Below the pieces are notes generated by a model. It saw nothing but the letters and a program-made list of their open reading frames with translations, did not search any database and had not been told where the DNA came from. From Rhizobium vallis (lineage in GTDB: Bacteria > Pseudomonadota > Alphaproteobacteria > Rhizobiales > Rhizobiaceae), in assembly GCF_003985155.1 (NCBI RefSeq), contig NZ_ML133686.1:980851-1044850 (forward strand): 64,000 nucleotides of DNA, in the 5' to 3' direction. Below, one piece after another: positions 25,669-33,625 of this stretch. The translations under genes were made by a program, and so were the position numbers. How positions within the stretch are numbered: the first letter of the stretch is position 1; the number at the start of each line of letters is the position of its first letter.

Positions 25669-25770
25669 CTGCAGCGCCGCGCGTTTTTCAAACGTGCGAA
25701 GGACGCTGCAGCACTTTGAATTGCTGCATAATTTATCCAGAAATCGGTCCCGATTTCAGGAATTATGCAG
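25669..25770. repeat. Intergenic palindrome family 2, copy b
   Basis: First hairpin arms CTGCAGCG/CGCTGCAG (25669-25711); spacer CACTTTGAATTG as in copy a; second hairpin arms CTGCATAATT/AATTATGCAG (25724-25770). The second hairpin is absent from copy a (21724-21785), so the family has one- and two-hairpin forms. Confidence 0.75.
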
Positions 25771-25936
25771 TGACGCGAGCCCCCGGGCGGGAAACTTGCG
25801 CACATGAAGTCCACCGGCGAGGGCGACGAGGCCGCCATCATGCCGGAATTACGTGCGTCATGGAAATAGCGTGCCTACCCGAAAAATCGATGCAAGCGCC
25901 CTCCAGTATTTGCGGTCGCGGCACGATTATGGCGGC

Positions 25937-25966
25937 GAATGCATTTCCGCGCGCGGAAACGCATTC
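25937..25966. promoter_or_regulatory. 30-bp near-perfect palindrome upstream of the LysR-type gene
   Basis: Fifteen-base arms pair at 14 of 15 positions around the centre CGCG|CGCG-like core TTTCCGCGCGCGGAAA, with outer GAATGC/GCATTC. It is 145 bp before the LysR-type start and 299 bp before the importer operon start. Position and symmetry suit a regulator site or a strong hairpin. Confidence 0.55.
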
Positions 25967-26110
25967 CCTTTTCCAAGGCCGGCGCGATTTGTTTTTGTCC
26001 CCTTGCGTGTTTCCACGATGCTCCGGTGCTCTTTCACGGTTTCCCGCCGCCCGGATTTTTTATGACGGGAACGATAGCCCGCCTATTCCAAGGCAGGGAT
26101 ATCTTTTTTC

Positions 26111-27409
26111 ATGAACACATCATATCGTCCGGTTTTTCCAGCGCTTTCCGGAGGTAGCCGTTTGCATCTCGGTGCCCTGTTCATCGCAAGCCATGTCCTG
26201 ACATCAGGTTCCGTCCGCGAGACTGCGCGGCGCTTCCAGCTGTCGCCCTCAACCGTGTCCACCGCAATTCATAATCTCGAGATCGAACTGGCGATCAAGC
26301 TGACGGAACGCACCTCCGGCGAGTTGGTGACTCTGCTCGCAAGCGACCGGGTACTGGAAGGCCTGGAGCCAATCACCGCCGCGATTGCTGAGTTCGGCCA
26401 ATTGAGCGGCCAGGACAGCGTAGCGGCCGCTGATGTCTACGAGGCCTGGGCATCCCGCATTCCCGTCAAGATCGTCACGATGGAGCGCTTTCTCGAAGTC
26501 GCCGACCAGGGCAGCATCAACCGCGCCGCCCGCCGCCTTCGTCTCGGTCAGCCGCAGCTTTCGCTGCAGCTTGCCAATCTCGAGAAGTTTTCGGGCCATC
26601 GCCTCTTCGAGCGGCAGGCGCAGGGCTCGGTGCTGACGGAGGAGGGCAGGCGCGCCTACCAGATCTTCATGGCGATCAGCCAAGCGTGGAACGAGCTGAA
26701 ATCCTCGGCCGACGAGCGCTATCAGCGCAATGCCCGGTCGCTGCGCATCGGCTCGATCATCCCGACCGGATCGGAAAGCTGGGTGGCGCGCTGCCTGGGT
26801 TCGCTGGTTTCCGAGTGGAATCTCCGCCGCAACAACAACGCGATCTCGCTGGTGTCGATGACCGCCGACGACCTGCGCGAGGCACTGAAGAGCGGCCGCA
26901 TCGATGTCGCGATCCTGGATTCGGTCTTCGGCCTCGAAAGCTTCCGGCATCGCGAACTGCTGCAGACCGAGATGGTGGTGATCGCCCCGCCTGACAGTAC
27001 CGAGACCAGCGTCGCCGACCTCGTCGCCGGCCACGCGATCTGCATGCCGAGCCCACGCACCGGTCTCGGTCATGCGGCGATGGCCTTCAGTTATGGGCGC
27101 GCGCCCAACCGGCGCCTGCGCAATCAGGACATCACCGCGGCGGATTCACTGCCTGTCATCGTCGACCTTGTCGCCAATCACGGCTACGTCTCCTTCCTCG
27201 GCCGGGTCAGCGCCCTGCCGATCGCCGACAGGGTGCGCATCGTCGATCTCGACGTGCATCTGCCGATGTCCTATCACGTCGCCTTCAACCATCGCAAAGC
27301 CGCCGCGGATGCCTCTACTGTCATCATCGAGACGGCGGCGAGGATTACGTCGGAACCCGTCGCGCAAACCGCGAGGCAGGCGGCCGGAACCAGGGAGACT
27401 GCAGCGTGA
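26111..27409 (+). CDS. LysR-type regulator with two N-terminal HTH domains
   Basis: 432 residues, about 130 longer than a normal LysR protein. Residues ~18-78 form one LysR-like HTH (LTSGSVRETARRFQLSPSTV, then STAIHNLEIELAIKL). Residues ~120-178 form a second, more canonical one (FLEVADQGSINRAARRLRLG, QPQLSLQLANLEKFSGHRLF, ER). A linker helix and an effector-binding domain (~210-415) follow. The start context is T-rich without a strong ribosome-binding site. The cutC gene overlaps its 3' end by four bases, so they form an operon. Effector unknown. Confidence 0.82.
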   Translation: MNTSYRPVFPALSGGSRLHLGALFIASHVLTSGSVRETARRFQLSPSTVSTAIHNLEIELAIKLTERTSGELVTLLASDRVLEGLEPITAAIAEFGQLSGQDSVAAADVYEAWASRIPVKIVTMERFLEVADQGSINRAARRLRLGQPQLSLQLANLEKFSGHRLFERQAQGSVLTEEGRRAYQIFMAISQAWNELKSSADERYQRNARSLRIGSIIPTGSESWVARCLGSLVSEWNLRRNNNAISLVSMTADDLREALKSGRIDVAILDSVFGLESFRHRELLQTEMVVIAPPDSTETSVADLVAGHAICMPSPRTGLGHAAMAFSYGRAPNRRLRNQDITAADSLPVIVDLVANHGYVSFLGRVSALPIADRVRIVDLDVHLPMSYHVAFNHRKAAADASTVIIETAARITSEPVAQTARQAAGTRETAA

Positions 27410-28131
27410 CGATCTTGCTGGAAGTGTGCGTGGACAGCGCCGACGGCCTTGCTGCCGCCATCGAAGGCGGTGCCGGCCGCATCGAGCTCTGTTCAGCGCT
27501 GGAGCTCGGCGGTCTGACGCCGCTGCCGAGCCTGATGAAGATCGCCGCCCGGGCGCCCATTCCGGTCTACGCGATGATCCGCCCGCACGCCGGCCCCTTC
27601 ATCTTCGGCAGGACGGATGAGGAAGCGATGATGATTGATATCGACGCTGTGCGCGCCGCTGGCCTTGCCGGCGTCGTCATCGGCGCCAACCGGCCCGATG
27701 GCACGCTCGACATGCCGTTGATCCACCGTTTGAAGGAGCGCGCAGCGGGACTCGGCTCGACACTGCATCGCGCTTTCGATCTGGTGCCGGATGCCGATCA
27801 GGCGCTGGAGCAGGCGGTCGAACTCGGCTGCGAACGCATCCTGACATCAGGCTGCGCGTTGAAGGCGGCAGACGGCATCGACACGCTGAAGCGCATTTCG
27901 GTTAAGGCGGCCAGCCGTATTTCGATCATGCCCGGCAGCGGCATCCGCCCGGCAAATGTTGGCCATATCCTGCGAGCGACCGGCGCCCGCGAGGTTCACG
28001 GGTCTTGCAGTTCGCCGGTCGAAAGTGCCGATCCACGCGCGGTCGCCTTTGGCTTCGAGGCGAAAAGCACGAACCGGACGGATGTCGCCGTGGTGAGCGA
28101 GATGCGCCGCGCGATCGCGGCGACCCTTTAA
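27406..28131 (+). CDS. cutC: CutC family protein
   Basis: 241 residues, a TIM-barrel CutC protein: LEVCVDSADGLAAAIEGGAGRIELCSALELGGLTP at the start, IRPHAGPF and LHRAFDL in the middle, and ILTSG and HGSC at the end. CutC was linked to copper homeostasis in E. coli, but its biochemical role is unsettled. The start is GTG 27406 overlapping the stop of the regulator gene, with GGGAG before it. Its TAA overlaps the stop of the convergent dehydrogenase gene in a shared TTAA. Confidence 0.88.
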   Translation: MTILLEVCVDSADGLAAAIEGGAGRIELCSALELGGLTPLPSLMKIAARAPIPVYAMIRPHAGPFIFGRTDEEAMMIDIDAVRAAGLAGVVIGANRPDGTLDMPLIHRLKERAAGLGSTLHRAFDLVPDADQALEQAVELGCERILTSGCALKAADGIDTLKRISVKAASRISIMPGSGIRPANVGHILRATGAREVHGSCSSPVESADPRAVAFGFEAKSTNRTDVAVVSEMRRAIAATL

Positions 28132-29144
28132 GCGATACTGATCACCGCCTTGATCAACCCGTTCTTCTCATGCGCCCAGCGGGCGAGATCACGCGGCGCG
28201 TCGGCAAGCGTCGTGCGGTGGGTGATGAGTTTTTCCACCGGTACCAGACCTTTGGCGATCGAATCCGCCACATGCTCGAAATCGACGCGGGTGGCGTTGC
28301 GGCTGCCGATCACCATCATCTCGCGCTTGTGGAATTCGGGATCGGAGAAGCGGATGTCGTCCTTGACGACGCTGACCAGCACCAGCGCGCCGCCATGGGC
28401 GACGAAGGAGAAGGCCTTCTCCATCGACGGCCCGTAACCGGTCGCGTCGAAAACCACGTCGAAACCGTCGCCATTGGTTTTTTCGCGCACGACATCCGCC
28501 GTCGTCTCATTCGCCACGATGCCTGACGTGAAACCGAAGCGCTCGGAGGCCATCTGCAGCCGCTCGGTGCTAGTGTCGAGCAGCGTTACATCATGGCCCG
28601 CGATGCGTGAGAAGATCGCCGTCCCGAGCCCGATCGGCCCGGCGCCGATGACGAGCGCCCGCGCACCGGCGCCTGTTATCGAGCGGCGCACCGCGTGGGC
28701 GCCGATCGCCAGAAATTCCGTCGTTGCCGCCGCCTCGAGGCTCAGGCCTTTGGCGGGATAAAGATTGCCCGCCGGAACGGAGATCTCTTCGCAGAAGGCG
28801 CCGTCCGTATGAACGCCGAGCACCTTGATGTTGGTGCAGCAATTCGGCTTGCCCTGGCGGCAGGCCACGCATTGGCCGCAGGAGAGATAGGGATTGACGA
28901 TGACGGGCGTGCCGACCGCTAGGCTCACGCCATCGCCGGCCTCCAGCACCGTCGCCGAAATCTCATGTCCCATCACCCGGGGATATTCGAGGAAAGGGTG
29001 CTTGCCCTCGAAGATATGATAATCCGTGCCGCAAATGCCGACATGGCTGACGGCAAGGCGCACCCAACCCGCTGCGGGAGCCGCAGGCGAAGGACGCTCG
29101 ACGATATCGAGCACGCCGGGCTCCCGGCAAAGAACTGCTTTCAT
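28128..29144 (-). CDS. Zinc-dependent medium-chain alcohol/polyol dehydrogenase
   Basis: 338 residues. HVGICGTDYHIFEGKHPF has the catalytic-zinc Cys and MGHEISATV the His-Glu pair. The structural zinc site is CGQCVACRQGKPNCC (four Cys). The NAD site is ALVIGAGPIGLGTAIF. Related enzymes oxidise sugar acids or polyols (L-galactonate, threonine, sorbitol, idonate types). It lies at the 3' end of the sugar-acid cluster on the same strand, separated from the permease gene by a RIME-like element, so a step in that pathway is likely but not proven. Confidence 0.82.
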   Translation of the reverse strand: MKAVLCREPGVLDIVERPSPAAPAAGWVRLAVSHVGICGTDYHIFEGKHPFLEYPRVMGHEISATVLEAGDGVSLAVGTPVIVNPYLSCGQCVACRQGKPNCCTNIKVLGVHTDGAFCEEISVPAGNLYPAKGLSLEAAATTEFLAIGAHAVRRSITGAGARALVIGAGPIGLGTAIFSRIAGHDVTLLDTSTERLQMASERFGFTSGIVANETTADVVREKTNGDGFDVVFDATGYGPSMEKAFSFVAHGGALVLVSVVKDDIRFSDPEFHKREMMVIGSRNATRVDFEHVADSIAKGLVPVEKLITHRTTLADAPRDLARWAHEKNGLIKAVISIA

Positions 29145-29165
29145 GACGGGTCTCGCATTCCTAAG

Positions 29166-29266
29166 GCGTGTCGCGCAAAAGTGTGAGCGGTTTTGCGATA
29201 ACGACATGCGTAAAAACAAAGACCTAAAGCGCGGGGGCCAATCTGTAAGATTGCGACGCGCTTTAG
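29166..29266. repeat. RIME-like double-palindrome element, copy 2
   Basis: Module A (29166-29209): outer arms GCGTGTCG/CGACATGC, inner CGCAAAA/TTTTGCG around GTGTGAGCGG. Module B (29224-29266): CTAAAGCGCG...GCGCTTTAG. Same order and spacing as copy 1 at 7340. It occupies the gap between the dehydrogenase and permease genes. Confidence 0.8.
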
Positions 29267-29310
29267 AATTGAGGAAGCCGGCCTGATAGGGCCGGCTGTC
29301 CTTTTGTCGC

Positions 29311-30285
29311 TCAATTGCTCTTGCGGCGGCGCAACTGATCGAAGAACACGATCACGATGATCAGCAGACCGGTGATGATGCGCTGCCAGAAGGAGTTGAC
29401 GTTCAGAAGGTTCGCGCCGTTGTTGATGGTGGCGAGAATGAAGGCGCCGATCAGCGGGCCATGCACGGAACCGACCGCGCCGAACAGGCTGGTGCCGCCG
29501 ATGACTGAGGAGGCGATCGCCTGCAGTTCCCAGCCGTCGGCCTGTGTCGCGTTGCCGATTGCAATACGCGAGGCGAGCAGGACGCCGACGAAGGCTGCAA
29601 AGCCGGCCGAAAGGATATAGGCAAGGTAGATCATCCCCTTGACGTTGACGCCGGAAAGGCGCGCCGCCTCGGCATTGGAGCCGACCGCGAAGAGATAGCG
29701 GCCCCAGCGGCTCAGATGCAGGAAGACGAAGGAGGGGACCGCCACCAGAATGACCATCCAGAACAGGCTTGGAACGCCGAGGAAATCGGCGCGGGCGAAA
29801 TTGCTGAAACTTTCGTCGGTGATGCTGATCGTCGAGCCGTTGGTGATCAGCAGGCCGATGCCGCGCAGCGATGTCAGCGTCGCCAGCGTGATGATGAAGG
29901 GCGGCAGGCCCATATGAACGATGCCGAAGCCATGGAAGGCGCCGATCGCCACACCGATTGCCAACGTCAGCACGATCGCCGCCCAGAGCGGTATGCCCGC
30001 CTGCAGCAGCCACGCGATGACGACCGTGCAGAAGCCGACGATGGCGCCGACCGAAAGGTCGATGCCGGCGGTGATGATGACGAAGGTCTGGCCAAGCGCC
30101 AGGATCGCCGTCATCGCCCCTTGGCGCAGCAGGTTGGAGATGTTGAGCGGCGTCCAGAAGCTCTCGGTGACGAAGCCGAGCACGACCCAGAGGAAGATCA
30201 GCAGCCCGATCAGCGTCAGGCCGAACAGGATGTTCATTTTCCGGCGCGGCGGCGGTGCGACGATTTCGGTGGGGGTGGCAGTCAT
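29311..30285 (-). CDS. Sugar ABC transporter permease (RbsC family)
   Basis: 324 residues with about 8-10 membrane segments. Family landmarks are ALGQTFVIITAGIDLSVGAI, LPPFIITLATL, the coupling loop AVGSNAEAARLSGVNV and ASSVIGGTSLFGAVGS. It works with the two-NBD ATPase (30313) and binding protein (31970). AGGGAG precedes the ATG. Its sugar is likely the one degraded by the neighbouring mutarotase/reductase/dehydratase genes. Confidence 0.85.
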   Translation of the reverse strand: MTATPTEIVAPPPRRKMNILFGLTLIGLLIFLWVVLGFVTESFWTPLNISNLLRQGAMTAILALGQTFVIITAGIDLSVGAIVGFCTVVIAWLLQAGIPLWAAIVLTLAIGVAIGAFHGFGIVHMGLPPFIITLATLTSLRGIGLLITNGSTISITDESFSNFARADFLGVPSLFWMVILVAVPSFVFLHLSRWGRYLFAVGSNAEAARLSGVNVKGMIYLAYILSAGFAAFVGVLLASRIAIGNATQADGWELQAIASSVIGGTSLFGAVGSVHGPLIGAFILATINNGANLLNVNSFWQRIITGLLIIVIVFFDQLRRRKSN

Positions 30286-30312
30286 GGATTTTCTCCCTCT
30301 TAGTCTTTTGGC

Positions 30313-31866
30313 TCAGACGCCGATGGCTTCGCTGAGCACTTCTTCATGCGTCGCCGCGTGGAAATCATGGCTCGCGACGAGCTTGCCGCCACGGAAGACG
30401 TGCAGCCGGTCGGCCAGTTCGTAGACCTCGGGCAGGTAGGAGGAGATCAGGATGATGCCCGCCCCTTCCTTCAGAAGCTTGGCGAAGAGCCGGTAGATTT
30501 CCGCCTTGGTGCCGACGTCGACACCGACGGTCGGCTCATCGAAAATGAAAAGCCGGGCGCCGTGGCTCAGCCACTTGCCGATGACGATCTTCTGCTGGTT
30601 GCCGCCCGACATGCTGGAGGCCGGAACGCGCCGGCTCGGCGTCTTGATGCTGAGATCGCGGATCTGCTTGTCGGCATTCGTCGATTCGCGCGCGTGGTTG
30701 ATGACCGGGCCGTTGCTGAGACGTCCGAATACCGGCAGGTTGATGTTGAGGCCGATCGGCAGGTTGAGGCAGAGCCCCTGGTCGCGCCGGCTTTCGGGCG
30801 CGAGCGCAATGCCGAGCTCCATCGCGGTGCGTTCGTTCCTGATATCGACGCGCTTGCCCATCCAGTGGATCTCGCCGGCGCTTGTCGGCTGGCGCCCATA
30901 GAGCCCAAGCGCAAATTCGCTGCGCCCGGCACCGATCAGGCCATAGAGCCCGACGATCTGTCCTGCCTTGACGCTCAGCGACACGTCCTCGAAGCCCGGG
31001 CCGGTGAGGCCCCTGACGTCGACGATCGTCTGGCCAATCGGAATGTCTTCCTTGTGGTAGATCTGCTCGATCGAGCGATTGATCATCAGCGCGATCAGCT
31101 CGGTCTCGTTGGTCTCGCCGATCGGCCGGGTGCCGACATGCGTACCGTCGCGCAGTACCGAGACACGGTCGGCAAGTTCGAAGACTTCTTCCATGCGGTG
31201 GCTGATGTAGACGATGGTGACGCCTTCACCCTGCAGACGGCGGATCAGCTTGAAGAGCTGTGCGGATTCCTGGCGGGTGAGATAGGCTGTGGGCTCGTCG
31301 AAGATCAGGAATTGCGTGCCGCGCATGGCCGCGCGCGCGGTGGCGACGAGCTGCTGCTGACCGATCGTCAGCGAGCTCAGAAGCGCTCCGGCCGGCAGGC
31401 CGAAGCCCAGATCGTCGAGAACGGCCTGCGCCATTTTCTCCATCTGCTTCTTGCGCATCAGCCCGTAACGGTTGACCTCGTCGCCGAGGAAGAGATTGGC
31501 GGCAACAGTCAGGTGCCGGCAGAGCACGACTTCCTGGTGGACAGCGTTGATGCCGCGGGCGATTGCCTCGTTCGGCGTCGACAAGCCTACCGGATGGCCA
31601 CACCACAGTACCTCGCCGGCCGTGCGGGTGATGACGCCGGTAAGCAATTTGATGAGGGTAGATTTGCCGGCGCCGTTTTCGCCAACGATGGCGTGGATTT
31701 CACCGGCAAGGAAGGTCAGCGTCGCTGGTTTCAGCGCCTGCACGTGACCGTAGTTCTTCTGCAGGCCTTTCAGTTCGAGGATGGGCGATCCAGCGGGAAT
31801 TCGATTGGCTTCTTTCAGCGTCGCGCTGTCATCGTGGCGATGACTGACCTCTTCCAGTCCGATCAT
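30313..31866 (-). CDS. Sugar ABC transporter ATP-binding protein with two NBDs
   Basis: 517 residues, RbsA/XylG type. NBD1: Walker A GENGAGKST, signature-region LTIGQQQLVATARA, Walker B LIFDEPTAYL. NBD2 (from about residue 265): degenerate P-loop GLIGAGRSE, signature MSGGNQQKIVIGKWL, Walker B LFIFDEPTVGVD. The pairing of one intact and one degenerate P-loop is normal for this family. GAGGAGAGG lies just before ATG 31866. Located between the binding-protein and permease genes. Confidence 0.87.
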   Translation of the reverse strand: MIGLEEVSHRHDDSATLKEANRIPAGSPILELKGLQKNYGHVQALKPATLTFLAGEIHAIVGENGAGKSTLIKLLTGVITRTAGEVLWCGHPVGLSTPNEAIARGINAVHQEVVLCRHLTVAANLFLGDEVNRYGLMRKKQMEKMAQAVLDDLGFGLPAGALLSSLTIGQQQLVATARAAMRGTQFLIFDEPTAYLTRQESAQLFKLIRRLQGEGVTIVYISHRMEEVFELADRVSVLRDGTHVGTRPIGETNETELIALMINRSIEQIYHKEDIPIGQTIVDVRGLTGPGFEDVSLSVKAGQIVGLYGLIGAGRSEFALGLYGRQPTSAGEIHWMGKRVDIRNERTAMELGIALAPESRRDQGLCLNLPIGLNINLPVFGRLSNGPVINHARESTNADKQIRDLSIKTPSRRVPASSMSGGNQQKIVIGKWLSHGARLFIFDEPTVGVDVGTKAEIYRLFAKLLKEGAGIILISSYLPEVYELADRLHVFRGGKLVASHDFHAATHEEVLSEAIGV

Positions 31867-31927
31867 GGACCTCTCCTCTCTTGTCACGTCTGCTCCATCC
31901 CTGGTGAATCATACCACGGATGAGAAA

Positions 31928-31958
31928 GGCCGCGCCGGCTTTTGAAGCCGGCGCGGCC
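31928..31958 (-). terminator. Intra-operon hairpin after the binding-protein gene
   Basis: GGCCGCGCCGGCTT, 3-base loop, AAGCCGGCGCGGCC: fourteen perfect pairs followed by TTTC on the minus strand, starting 11 bases after the stop of the binding-protein gene and 61 bp before the ATPase start. Strong enough to end most transcripts or protect the upstream mRNA. Confidence 0.82.
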
Positions 31959-31969
31959 GTCTTGTCGTT

Positions 31970-32959
31970 TTACTTGATCTTCGGGTTCAGCAGTGCGTCG
32001 ATCTTCGGATCGGCCATGTTCGCCTTGGTGACGAGGTTGGCGCCGGTGTCGACATTTGCCGGAACCTTCTCGCCCTTGGATACGGCAAGCGCGGTCTTGA
32101 TGCCGTCATAACCCATGCGATAGGGGTCCTGGACGACGAGGCCGGCGATCGCACCGTCCTTGAGGAAGCCGACCGTCTTGTCGTCGCTGTCGAAGCCGAT
32201 GACCTTGATCTTGTCGCCGAGCTTGTTTTCGGCGATTGCCTGGCCGACGCCCTGCGCCAAGATCAGGTTCGATGCGAAGACGCCAACGAGCTTCGGATTG
32301 GCCGTGATCAGGTCGGTCATCATGTTAAGACCGGTCGTCGCCTGGCCGTCACCGTACTTGTCGGCGATGACCTTCAGACCCGGATACTTGGTCTTTACCT
32401 GATCCAGGAAGCCTTCGCGGCGCTGCTCCAGCGAGCCGACGCCAGGAAGATTGGTGAGGATGACGATTTCGCCTTCTTCCTTGCCCGTCAGTTTCTTGAT
32501 GGCAGCGGCAAGACCGTCGGCAGCGATGCGGCCGCCCTGGACGTTGTCGGTCGTCAGGAACGACTTGAATGCCTTGGAGTCGGCGCCGGAGTCGATGCCG
32601 ATGATCGGAACCGACTTGGCGGCTTCGTCGATCGGCTTGCCGAGGGCCTTGAACTCGGTCGGCGAGATGACGACGGCGGCCGGCTTGCCGGCAACGGCGT
32701 TCTCAAGAATGCTGATCTGGCCGTTGATGTCGGATTCGGCCTGTGCGCCGAGCTCCGGCACCTTGACGCCGAGATCCTTGCCGGCCTTGCGAGCGCCAGC
32801 CAGAACGATCTGCCAGTAGAAGGACGTCGTGTCCTTGACGATGATCGGGATCGTCACCTCGGCAGCAAAGGACGTTGCCGGCATTGCCGTGGCGATGAAA
32901 GCAACACCCGCAAGCGCTGCAAAGGCGCGGCGCGACAGAAGGGATTTTACGATGGTCAT
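31970..32959 (-). CDS. Sugar ABC transporter substrate-binding protein
   Basis: 329 residues. The N-terminus has a long, Arg-containing leader (SRRAFAALAGVAFIATAMPATSFA-A), about 32 residues, then a type I sugar-binding fold: IPIIVKDTTSFYWQIVLAGARKAGKDLG, AVVISPTEF, VPIIGIDSGADS, and KVIGFDSDDKTVGFLKDGAIAGLVVQDP. GAGAGGAGA precedes the ATG. Upstream lies an AT-rich palindrome (33025) matching one before the dehydratase gene. Confidence 0.86.
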   Translation of the reverse strand: MTIVKSLLSRRAFAALAGVAFIATAMPATSFAAEVTIPIIVKDTTSFYWQIVLAGARKAGKDLGVKVPELGAQAESDINGQISILENAVAGKPAAVVISPTEFKALGKPIDEAAKSVPIIGIDSGADSKAFKSFLTTDNVQGGRIAADGLAAAIKKLTGKEEGEIVILTNLPGVGSLEQRREGFLDQVKTKYPGLKVIADKYGDGQATTGLNMMTDLITANPKLVGVFASNLILAQGVGQAIAENKLGDKIKVIGFDSDDKTVGFLKDGAIAGLVVQDPYRMGYDGIKTALAVSKGEKVPANVDTGANLVTKANMADPKIDALLNPKIK

Positions 32960-33023
32960 AAGGGTTCTCCTCTCAAGATGCGTTCTCCTCCAAATAAACC
33001 AGACCGCTGAACGCTAGCGGAGG

Positions 33024-33047
33024 GTTTTTATCGATAAAAAACATTTG
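33024..33047. promoter_or_regulatory. Candidate GntR operator 1 (before the importer genes)
   Basis: TTTTTATCGATAAAAA is a perfect 16-bp palindrome (33025-33040), extended by ACATTTG. It lies 65 bp upstream of the binding-protein start. The element at 36296-36320 upstream of the dehydratase gene shares GTTTTT, TATC and AAACATTT in the same order. The divergent GntR protein (36481) is the natural candidate. Confidence 0.6.
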
Positions 33048-33169
33048 CCGGGAGAAGCTAGCCGAGGCGCATTCAAATTGCAAGTGCGCCGATCTCGCTT
33101 TTTTTCCTTGGAAAAATTCCCCCAAGCAACTGATTTTATTTCAATACCACGATAGCCTAAAATAGGGTA

Positions 33170-33616
33170 TCAAGCCATGTCGACTTCGTGCGGATGCACC
33201 ACACCCTTTTTCAGAATCAGGTTGCCGTACAAACGAAATTCCGTCGTCGCGACGATATAGGCAGCCTTGCGGGCCATCGCGTAGAAGGCGAAGCGCTCCA
33301 CCGGCACGATGCGGAAATCGCCGCCGCGCCTGGCGACGATCTCCTGGAACTCGGCGCAGACTTCCGGCACCGCGTGGGGGTCGCCAACCACCTCCATCCG
33401 CCATGCCGTTTCCGGCACGAAAGTGTCGAGCGGCATATGCGTGAGGATCGCCTCGGCCATCGCTGTGGCGCTGACGCCGTCGGCGCGAATGACCGGCGGG
33501 CCCATCGAGCCCGAGGGGAAATTGGCGTCTGATATGACGATGTCGTCGCCATGTCCCATGGTCTTCAGAGCATGGAGCAGGTCAGGGCCGAGCAGTGGAT
33601 GAATACCCCTAAGCAT
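33170..33616 (-). CDS. RbsD/FucU family mutarotase (L-fucose mutarotase-like)
   Basis: 148 residues, closer in length to FucU. HPLLGPDLLHALKTMGHGDDIVISDANFP carries the conserved His and Asp region; the C-terminal EFRLYGNLILKKGVVHP gives the Tyr/Asn of the neighbouring subunit. It interconverts sugar anomers. It is the third gene of an operon uxaA-type dehydratase, aldo/keto reductase, mutarotase, with GAGGAG before the ATG and 9 bp to the preceding gene. It is only distantly similar to the mutarotase at 1727. Confidence 0.85.
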   Translation of the reverse strand: MLRGIHPLLGPDLLHALKTMGHGDDIVISDANFPSGSMGPPVIRADGVSATAMAEAILTHMPLDTFVPETAWRMEVVGDPHAVPEVCAEFQEIVARRGGDFRIVPVERFAFYAMARKAAYIVATTEFRLYGNLILKKGVVHPHEVDMA

Positions 33617-33625
33617 GTTTTCTCC

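Larger units (their letters stand above)
25639..26110. other. 472-bp divergent intergenic region with repeat and large palindrome
   Basis: No credible gene. It holds the family 2 repeat (25669-25770), a 30-bp near-perfect palindrome (25937-25966), and a T-rich stretch before the LysR-type gene. Short ORFs here (for example 25620-26114 plus strand) lack ribosome-binding sites and family likeness. Confidence 0.7.

Noticed and set aside
25620..26114. 164-codon plus-strand ORF in the osmF/LysR gap
   Set aside because: Runs through a palindromic repeat, starts inside osmF, no ribosome-binding site and no family likeness.
30346..31923. 525-codon plus-strand ORF
   Set aside because: Antisense of the two-NBD ATPase gene with intact Walker and signature motifs.
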